Source: Flemingiibacterium sp964603455
Lineage (GTDB): Bacteria > Bacillota > Clostridia > Oscillospirales > CAG-272
NCBI GenBank assembly: GCA_964603455.1
Contig: CAZRVL010000008.1
Location: 1-58,595, forward strand
Reading direction: 5' to 3'
Length of the DNA: 58,595 nucleotides
Of the stretch, positions 52,946 to 58,595 are shown one piece after another (the first letter of the stretch is position 1; each line of letters begins with the position of its first letter). The notes under the pieces were generated by a model. The model did no database searches. It was not told the origin of the DNA and saw nothing but the letters and a program-made list of their open reading frames with translations. The position numbers and the translations under genes are program-made.

Positions 52946-54118
52946 ATGAATCAAACCTATGAATATGTCGCGACCTGCTTATTCGGACTCGAATCGCTCC
53001 TCGGCGCGGAAATTGAAGCTCTCGGCTACAAAAGACTTGAAACGATAGACGGGCGCGTGACCTTTTCGGGCGATATTTCAGCCATCGCACGCTGTAATCT
53101 ATGGCTTCGCTTCGCCGAACGGCTATACATAAAAATGGGAAGCTTCAAGGCAGCGACCTTCACCGAGCTATTCGATGGCACAAATGCTCTGCCGTGGGAA
53201 AATTGGATCGGCAAGGACGATGCCTTTCCGGTAAAGGGACACAGTATAAAATCTGCGCTCACAAGCATCCCAGACTGCCAATCAATAGTTAAAAAAGCCA
53301 TCGTCAACCGACTTTCCGATGAATATGAGATCTCATGGTTCAAGGAGGACGGCGTAAAGTATCAGATCGAATTTTTCATTTTAAAGGACACCGCGACACT
53401 TATGATCGACACATCCGGTGTTGCTCTGCACAAGCGCGGCTATCGTCCGGCTGCCGGAGTTGCTCCGCTGCGTGAAACTCTTGCCGCAGCTATGGTAAAA
53501 TTATCAAGACCACGTGATGAAGTCCTACTGTGGGATCCTTTTTGCGGATCCGGAACTATAGGAATAGAAGCTGCTCTGATGATGACAAACACAGCTCCGG
53601 GACTCGGCAGAAGCTTTGCCGCCGAAGAATTTTATGATATTCCCGAAAAGATATGGTCAGACGCACGCGAAGAAGCCGAGGACTTTAAGCGAAATACCGA
53701 ATTTGAGGTATATTCGAGCGATGTAGACCCACATATGGTTGACCTCGCACGTGCAAACATCAAGCGTGCCGACATGGGTGCGCATATCAAATGCTTCGTT
53801 CGAAATGCGACCGAGATAGTCAAGGCCGACCGCCGCGCCACGATAGTCTGTAATCCGCCATACGGTGAACGGCTTTCGACCGATTCCGAGGTTCAGACGC
53901 TGTATCGAGATATGGGCAGATGCTTCTCGCGTCTTGCACCGTGGCAGATATATATTCTGTCGAGCGTTCAGGATTTCGAACAGCTTTACGGAAAACGCGC
54001 CGACAACATACGCACACTCTACAACGGAATGATAAAATGCGGATTCTTCCAGTATTTTAAAAACAACGACTCAAAGCAGCCGATTCGAGACAACAAAAAG
54101 CATTTTGAGCGCAAATGA
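52946..54118 (+). CDS. THUMP-domain 23S rRNA guanine-N2 methyltransferase (RlmL-like)
   Basis: This 390-residue protein has an N-terminal THUMP RNA-binding domain (about 1-160) and a Rossmann methyltransferase. Motif I is DPFCGSGTIGIEAALM near residue 197 and the catalytic NPPYGERL lies near 302, characteristic of N2-guanine methyltransferases of the RlmL/YpsC type. It probably modifies 23S rRNA with S-adenosylmethionine. It is transcribed alone from the promoter at 52850. The C-terminus is basic and polar. Confidence 0.92.
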   Translation: MNQTYEYVATCLFGLESLLGAEIEALGYKRLETIDGRVTFSGDISAIARCNLWLRFAERLYIKMGSFKAATFTELFDGTNALPWENWIGKDDAFPVKGHSIKSALTSIPDCQSIVKKAIVNRLSDEYEISWFKEDGVKYQIEFFILKDTATLMIDTSGVALHKRGYRPAAGVAPLRETLAAAMVKLSRPRDEVLLWDPFCGSGTIGIEAALMMTNTAPGLGRSFAAEEFYDIPEKIWSDAREEAEDFKRNTEFEVYSSDVDPHMVDLARANIKRADMGAHIKCFVRNATEIVKADRRATIVCNPPYGERLSTDSEVQTLYRDMGRCFSRLAPWQIYILSSVQDFEQLYGKRADNIRTLYNGMIKCGFFQYFKNNDSKQPIRDNKKHFERK

Positions 54119-54228
54119 CACTTAAGATATTACAAGAGCCTTGTGCGGATAATTTTATTTTTCACCGCGTAACGCAAAAACGTCAAAATTATCTGCCGTT
54201 ATAAAATCATTGAAAGGAAACAAAAATA

Positions 54229-54762
54229 ATGAACAATTCACGTTGGATATGGTTTCCCGGAGATTATGAGCTTTATCATTCTCTCCTTCTCCACTCCCGT
54301 CGCGAGGAATTTGGCGCAGAATATCCATCAATGTGGGGACTTTCGCACGTTTACCCGCGTGTAAATTTCAAAAAGCACTGCAAATTTGAAAACGATGGAT
54401 ATATGATCATCCACGCAAACTGCAAATGCTATGTAACGCTCGACGGTCGCCGCTTCAAGCGCGGTGAGAAGATCGAAGTCAAGCAGGGTGAACACAATAT
54501 CGAGGTCGTTGCGATAAAGGTCGATGGTCTTCCTGCGATCTACTGCGAATCGGATCAGATAATTTCTGACAGAAGTTGGAAATGCTCGCCCGGAACTGCT
54601 ATATGCGATTACAATGCAGGAGACGAGCCGGCTTATACATCTGTCAATGACGATGTTCAGGTATTTCCGTTTGAATATACCGAGATACTCCCGTTATCGG
54701 CAGTAAAGAACGATCTTGGCACTCTATATGATTTCGGCAAGGAGCTTTATGAAAAGCTCTAA
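54229..54762 (+). CDS. N-terminal part of interrupted GH78-like rhamnosidase gene
   Basis: This 177-residue frame encodes the beta-sandwich front part of an alpha-L-rhamnosidase-like protein: SRWIWFPGDYELYHSLLLHSR, then a jelly-roll with NCKCYVTLDGRRF and a last segment TLYDFGKELYEKL. It ends in TAA at 54760-54762. The same frame continues directly with FNADENLTAVYGESVEEASD and the rest of the enzyme, so the two pieces are one gene cut by an in-frame stop (647 residues if read through). A GAAAGGAAA ribosome site precedes the ATG. This is either a recent pseudogene, a sequencing error or read-through. There is no signal peptide. Confidence 0.75.
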   Translation: MNNSRWIWFPGDYELYHSLLLHSRREEFGAEYPSMWGLSHVYPRVNFKKHCKFENDGYMIIHANCKCYVTLDGRRFKRGEKIEVKQGEHNIEVVAIKVDGLPAIYCESDQIISDRSWKCSPGTAICDYNAGDEPAYTSVNDDVQVFPFEYTEILPLSAVKNDLGTLYDFGKELYEKL

Positions 54763-54804
54763 TTTAATGCCGATGAAAATCTCACGGCTGTATACGGTGA
54801 ATCC

Positions 54805-56172
54805 GTGGAAGAAGCCTCCGATCCCGAAAACGCGCTGATATTCGAAGAAGTCGAAGCAGGTGAGCATTCACTTGTCGGACGTGCCTTCAGATACGTCACT
54901 CTCACCGGAGCTGCATCGAATGTTAAAGCTCAATTGGAGCTTGTTCACGAGAAATACAAGGCTGAATTTTCCTGCGACATTCCGGAAGTAAAGAAGATAT
55001 TTGACATATGCCGCTACACATTCCATTTGAACAGCCGCGAATTTCTGCTCGATGGTATAAAGCGCGACCGTTGGTGCTGGTCGGGTGACGCTTATCAGTC
55101 ATATATGGTAAATGATTATCTCTTCGCCGACCGCGCTCTCAACCGCAGAACTATCACCGCGCTCTACGGAAAGCCGCCGATACTCGAACACGCGAACCGC
55201 ATAAATGACTATTCTGCGCTCCTGATCATCGGTACTCTCGAATACTATTTTACAACAGGAGACACAGAATTTATAAAGTTCATCTATCCTCGTGCAAAAG
55301 CGTTATATGAGTTCATAGTATCTCGACTCGATGAAAACGGACTCGTTGTAGCACGTCCGGGCGACTGGATATTCATCGACTGGTCTGACATAGACAAGGA
55401 CGGTCCGCTCTGTGCCGAGCAGATACTTCTCTGGCAGGCTCACAACGCTATGCGTGAGCTTACAAAGGTAGTAGGCGGCGAAACAGACATATTCACCGAG
55501 CGCGCAGATCGACTCAGATCGCTCATCATGGAAAAATATTGGGACAGCGAGAAACAGGCATTCATCGACAGCTTCACATCCGGAAAACGCCATGTGACAC
55601 GTCACGCGCCGATATTTGCTATACTCTATGACTTTGTTGATAATGAGACCGCAGAGCTTTTGGTCAAGACCGTTCTCGAAAACGATGAGATCACAAAGAT
55701 CACGACTCCTTACTTTGAGCTTTATGAGCTTATGGCACTCTGCAAGCTCGGACACATCGAATATGCTCAGAATATGATAAATTCCTATTGGGGCGGAATG
55801 CTTAAGCTCGGTGCTACAACGATCTGGGAGCAGTATGATCCCAACGACAGCGGCATCAAACACTATGGAATGTATGGTTCGAAATACGGCAAATCGCTCT
55901 GTCACGCATGGGGAAGCGGTCCTGTATATCTGCTCGGACGCTACTGCCTCGGTGTAAAGCCTACATCTGTCGGTTCGAAGACCTTCGAAGTCAGACCAAA
56001 TCCCGGAATATACAAGGAACTTCACGGAAAAGTTCCGGTCGGTGACGGCATAGTAAAGGTAGATCTTGAAAACGGTGTACTCACCGTATCTGCCGATATT
56101 GCAGGCGGAACAGTAATTTGGAATGGAAATGAATATGCCCTTGAAGTCGGAAAAGAGCTTACTATAAAATAA
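54805..56172 (+). CDS. catalytic part of interrupted GH78-like rhamnosidase gene
   Basis: This 455-residue part holds the (alpha/alpha)6 barrel of a six-hairpin glycosidase. DGIKRDRWCWSGDAYQSYM near residue 87 carries the family motif with the catalytic region, followed by GPLCAEQILLWQAHNAM and GATTIWEQYD, HAWGSGPVYLLG and a final beta domain. The GTG at 54805 is only the first possible start after the in-frame TAA and lacks a ribosome site, so separate translation is doubtful. The family hydrolyses alpha-L-rhamnosides, but the exact specificity is not certain. Translation through TAA at 54760 would join it to the upstream half. Confidence 0.75.
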   Translation: MEEASDPENALIFEEVEAGEHSLVGRAFRYVTLTGAASNVKAQLELVHEKYKAEFSCDIPEVKKIFDICRYTFHLNSREFLLDGIKRDRWCWSGDAYQSYMVNDYLFADRALNRRTITALYGKPPILEHANRINDYSALLIIGTLEYYFTTGDTEFIKFIYPRAKALYEFIVSRLDENGLVVARPGDWIFIDWSDIDKDGPLCAEQILLWQAHNAMRELTKVVGGETDIFTERADRLRSLIMEKYWDSEKQAFIDSFTSGKRHVTRHAPIFAILYDFVDNETAELLVKTVLENDEITKITTPYFELYELMALCKLGHIEYAQNMINSYWGGMLKLGATTIWEQYDPNDSGIKHYGMYGSKYGKSLCHAWGSGPVYLLGRYCLGVKPTSVGSKTFEVRPNPGIYKELHGKVPVGDGIVKVDLENGVLTVSADIAGGTVIWNGNEYALEVGKELTIK

Positions 56173-56194
56173 TATCCCATCTATATTAAAATTT

Positions 56195-56229
56195 AAAGAC
56201 CTCTAGAACGCAAAGTTCGAAAGGTCTTT
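56195..56229 (+). terminator. terminator after GH78-like gene
   Basis: AAAGACCT (56195-56202) pairs with AGGTCTTT (56222-56229), with an inner GAAC/GTTC stem, followed by TATTTAT. It lies 22 bases after the stop codon. Confidence 0.75.
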
Positions 56230-56326
56230 ATTTATACTTGCCGCATAGTGCAAATAATTACTTGCATCATATTTGTTATGATCACAAACTTGAAAAAGCA
56301 TTCGCGAATATAGCTTTTCGGCATAT

Positions 56327-56356
56327 AAAAAGGAGCAGCTACGATCTGCTCCTTTT
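56327..56356. terminator. terminator for DUF1846 gene
   Basis: AAAAGGAGCAG (56327-56337) pairs with CTGCTCCTTTT (56346-56356). On the minus strand it is followed by T-rich sequence and lies just after the DUF1846 stop at 56360. Confidence 0.88.
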
Positions 56357-56359
56357 TAA

Positions 56360-57841
56360 TTATCTGTTATAAAGTCTGTTAGTCTCGTACTTCGGCTCAC
56401 AGGTGAGATTGACTCCGAGCTGCTTGAAGGTGTTGACATCACGCTCGGAAAGTATCACCGAGGAATGTGCATCACAACCGCGAAGCATATCGAGCTGCTC
56501 CATAGCCAATTCGGCTTCGGGCGAGGTCAATGTACATATTGAGAGCGCGATGAGCAATTCATCAATATGCAGTCTCGGATTTTGATTTCCGAGATGATCG
56601 ACCTTGAGGTGAGAGATAGGCTCGATTATCGAATGTGAGATCAGAGTGTGACCGTCAGGAATGCCTGCGAGATATTTGAGTGCATTCAAAAGCAATGCCG
56701 ATGAAGCTCCCAAAAGCTCCGAAGTCTTTCCGGTTATTATCGTTCCGTCAGGAAGCTCGATAGCCGCAGCCGGTGCTTCGGTCTGATTTTCCTTTTCGAC
56801 AGCCGGTGCGATAACAGGACGATATTCCGGAGATATGCCGACCTGCTTCATCAAAAGCTCTAACTTATAGACAAGCTCATGATTTGCTTTTCCCTTCTTC
56901 ACATCGCAAAGTGCGGTATAATATCTGCGGATTATCTCCTTTTTCGAAGCCTCGCATACTGCTTCTTCATCAAAAATGCAGTTTCCCGCCATATTTACGC
57001 CCATATCGGTTGGTGACTTATACGGCGACACACCGAGTATCTGTTCGAGCATAGCATTAAGTACAGGGAATATCTCGACATCTCGGTTATAATTCACCGC
57101 TGTTACACCGTATGCGTCAAGATGGAAAGGATCGATCATATTGACATCGCCAAGATCGGCAGTAGCTGCTTCATACGCGATATTTACAGGATGCTTCAGC
57201 GGAATGTTCCAGATCGGAAATGTCTCAAATTTTGCATAACCGGCTTTGACTCCGCGCTTGTTCTCATGATAAAGCTGTGAAAGGCAGGTAGCCATCTTTC
57301 CGCTGCCAGGACCAGGAGCCGTGACTATTACAAGCTCACGTGTGGTCTCGATATACTCATTTCGTCCGTAGCCGTCATCGCTCACTATCTTCGCGACATC
57401 AGACGGATAGCCTTCTATCGGATAATGACGGTATACACGCACACCAAGCTCTTCAAGCTTTTTCTGAAAAGCTATCGCCGCCGGCTGCTGCTCGAATCTT
57501 GTGAGAACGACACTTCCGACATAAAGTCCTATGTCGCGGAAGGAATCTATAAGACGCAGAACATCGAGATTATAGGTTATTCCAAGGTCTCCGCGAACTT
57601 TATTTTTTTCTATGTCAAAAGCATTTATGACTATAACTATCTCTGCCTTGTCCTTGAGCTGCAAAAGCATTTGAAGCTTGCTGTCAGGCTTGAAGCCGGG
57701 CAGTACACGCGAAGCGTGATAGTCATCGAACAGCTTTCCGCCAAATTCAAGATACAGCTTTCCGCCGAATTTAGCTATGCGTTCGTTTATATGTTCAGAC
57801 TGCATTTTTAGATATTTTTCGTTATCAAATCCGATTTTCAA
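56360..57841 (-). CDS. DUF1846-family protein of unknown function
   Basis: This 493-residue soluble protein belongs to the DUF1846 family of Firmicutes and other anaerobes. It opens with KIGFDNEKYLKMQSEHI, has EFGGKLFDDYHASRVLPGF, a phosphate-loop-like APGPGSGKMATC followed by the segment HENKRGVKAGYAKFE, and GDVNMIDPFHLDAYG. The length is as expected. A nucleotide-binding role has been suggested by the loop but no reaction is known to me. It is transcribed alone from 57879-57907, with an AGGAGA ribosome site. Confidence 0.92.
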   Translation of the reverse strand: MKIGFDNEKYLKMQSEHINERIAKFGGKLYLEFGGKLFDDYHASRVLPGFKPDSKLQMLLQLKDKAEIVIVINAFDIEKNKVRGDLGITYNLDVLRLIDSFRDIGLYVGSVVLTRFEQQPAAIAFQKKLEELGVRVYRHYPIEGYPSDVAKIVSDDGYGRNEYIETTRELVIVTAPGPGSGKMATCLSQLYHENKRGVKAGYAKFETFPIWNIPLKHPVNIAYEAATADLGDVNMIDPFHLDAYGVTAVNYNRDVEIFPVLNAMLEQILGVSPYKSPTDMGVNMAGNCIFDEEAVCEASKKEIIRRYYTALCDVKKGKANHELVYKLELLMKQVGISPEYRPVIAPAVEKENQTEAPAAAIELPDGTIITGKTSELLGASSALLLNALKYLAGIPDGHTLISHSIIEPISHLKVDHLGNQNPRLHIDELLIALSICTLTSPEAELAMEQLDMLRGCDAHSSVILSERDVNTFKQLGVNLTCEPKYETNRLYNR

Positions 57842-57878
57842 AGTAATTCTCCTGTTTCACAATAGCGATGATATAAAT

Positions 57879-57907
57879 ATTATACCACAGAATCCGAGAT
57901 TTTTCAA
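57879..57907 (-). promoter_or_regulatory. promoter of DUF1846 gene
   Basis: On the minus strand TTGAAA (57902-57907), a 17-base spacer ending TGTGG and perfect TATAAT (57879-57884), about 37 bases before the ATG. Confidence 0.85.
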
Positions 57908-57944
57908 TAGGAAGCTCCCATATTTCGCAAAAATCACTTCACGA

Positions 57945-58421
57945 TCAATCGGGGATAATCGTGACCTTCTTCATCTTTTGTTCTTTTGTAGGCTTATCGC
58001 GGAAATCAGTATCAACTCCGGCAATGCGGTCAACAACATCCATTCCTTCGGTGACTACACCGAAAGCTGCATATTCGCCGTCAAGGAAGGTGGAATCCTC
58101 GTGACAGATAAAGAACTGCGAAGATGCGCTGTCCTTTACATTGGTTCTCGCCATAGAGACAGTTCCGCGGGTGTGGCTCAGGTTGTTGGTTACACCGTTT
58201 GACTTAAACTCACCCTTGATCGTCTCCTCAGAGCCGCCCATTCCTGTACCTGTCGGGTCACCGCCCTGTATCATGAAGCCGCTTATAACACGGTGGAAGA
58301 TTATTCCATCGTAGAAGCCTTCCTTTACGAGCTTTTCAAAATTTGCGCAGGTAATCGGCGCGACTGCCGGATAAAGCTGTATTTTTATGATTCCGCCGTC
58401 CTGCATTTCGATCTGTACCAT
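57945..58421 (-). CDS. peptidyl-prolyl cis-trans isomerase, cyclophilin type
   Basis: This 158-residue cyclophilin speeds up prolyl isomerisation in protein folding. It has FHRVISGFMIQGGDPTGTGMGG (catalytic Arg in FHRV), VSMART and SQFFICHEDSTFLDGEYAAFGVVTEG, all standard. There is no signal peptide, so it is cytoplasmic. An AAAGGAG ribosome site precedes the ATG. It lies 30 bases downstream of a membrane protein gene in the same direction and is probably co-transcribed with it. Confidence 0.95.
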   Translation of the reverse strand: MVQIEMQDGGIIKIQLYPAVAPITCANFEKLVKEGFYDGIIFHRVISGFMIQGGDPTGTGMGGSEETIKGEFKSNGVTNNLSHTRGTVSMARTNVKDSASSQFFICHEDSTFLDGEYAAFGVVTEGMDVVDRIAGVDTDFRDKPTKEQKMKKVTIIPD

Positions 58422-58451
58422 GATTTTTTCTCCTTTTAATATTAAAATTTT

Positions 58452-58595
58452 TCAAACATGAAATCTTTTTTTCAGTTCGCTTTTTGTGTGTCTGTGCGAA
58501 AAAACGAGTATCCACGCAAAGCAGAATATCGCCGCAGTCGCCGCCGCGACCGCTGTCCATTCTATCTCGGAAAGTCCGCACAGCCAAAACACGAC
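58452..58595 (-). CDS. C-terminal end of a membrane protein (partial)
   Basis: The last 47 codons of a gene that begins beyond the window run on the minus strand to TGA at 58452-58454. The fragment has one hydrophobic segment (TAVAAATAAIFCFAWILVFS) followed by a basic tail HRHTKSELKKRFHV, which suggests a membrane protein ending in the cytoplasm. No family can be named from so little. It is upstream of the cyclophilin gene with 30 bases between. Confidence 0.55.
   Translation of the reverse strand, partial: VVFWLCGLSEIEWTAVAAATAAIFCFAWILVFSHRHTKSELKKRFHV

Noticed and set aside
54760..54762. TAA used as a sense codon (genetic-code change)
   Set aside because: TAA ends many intact genes in the window (for example YlmC/YmxH, pyrC and the lasso precursor), so a reassigned code is not supported. 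A single mutation or error is simpler.

Overview
The window reads as the chromosome of an endospore-lineage Clostridia bacterium, probably an uncultured gut-type Oscillospirales/Ruminococcaceae relative. The Gram-positive PolC replicase, the rpsB-tsf / pyrH-frr-uppS-cdsA-dxr-rseP-ispG-polC block, the short HisG plus HisZ system, a YlmC/YmxH sporulation-type PRC-barrel protein and PyrK/PyrD type 1B pyrimidine genes support Firmicutes. The family-level placement is inference.

Layout. 1-15.0 kb (minus strand): histidine genes hisZ-hisG-hisD (hisD cut by the window edge), then the housekeeping block from polC back to rpsB, with clear promoters before hisZ, pyrH and rpsB and a strong terminator after tsf. 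15.0-19.5 kb: an orphan sugar-type solute-binding lipoprotein with a poly-G tract inside its promoter, a small sporulation-type protein and a GH2 beta-mannosidase-like enzyme. 19.6-41.8 kb (plus strand): a roughly 22 kb surface/secondary-metabolite cluster. It starts from a consensus promoter and contains Wzz-like and BY-kinase genes, then a complete lasso-peptide set (ABC exporter, nucleotidyltransferase, 78-residue precursor, HPr-kinase-like tailoring kinase, PqqD-like B1, asparagine-synthetase-like cyclase C, transglutaminase-like protease B2). These are followed without a break by exopolysaccharide genes (initiating phosphoglycosyltransferase, four glycosyltransferases, Wzy, Wzx), a bifunctional fucokinase/GDP-fucose pyrophosphorylase and a large secreted Asp-box beta-propeller protein. 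41.9-42.1 kb: tRNA-Leu(CAA) and tRNA-Thr(GGT). 42.3-48.8 kb: a second orphan solute-binding lipoprotein, MntP, a Na+-pump beta subunit with a 50-residue partner too short for most gene finders, a polysaccharide deacetylase, a TVP38-type membrane protein and a SEC-C protein. 48.8-52.7 kb: pyrC-pyrF-pyrK-pyrD. 52.9-58.6 kb: a THUMP rRNA methyltransferase, a GH78-like gene split by an in-frame TAA, a DUF1846 protein, a cyclophilin and the end of a membrane protein.

The most notable system is the lasso-peptide locus inside a Wzx/Wzy capsule-type operon. Its precursor has the spacing of a paeninodin-type leader (W4, P7, L12-D13, T17) and a Glu exactly where a 9-residue macrolactam ring would close. 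The putative core is about 60 residues, very tyrosine-rich, with two cysteines in the tail and an unusual Asn at position 1. The kinase and nucleotidyltransferase suggest phosphate or sugar-phosphate tailoring, yet the precursor lacks the C-terminal Ser that such kinases are known to modify. All functional statements are from sequence reading and family knowledge; no searches were run.
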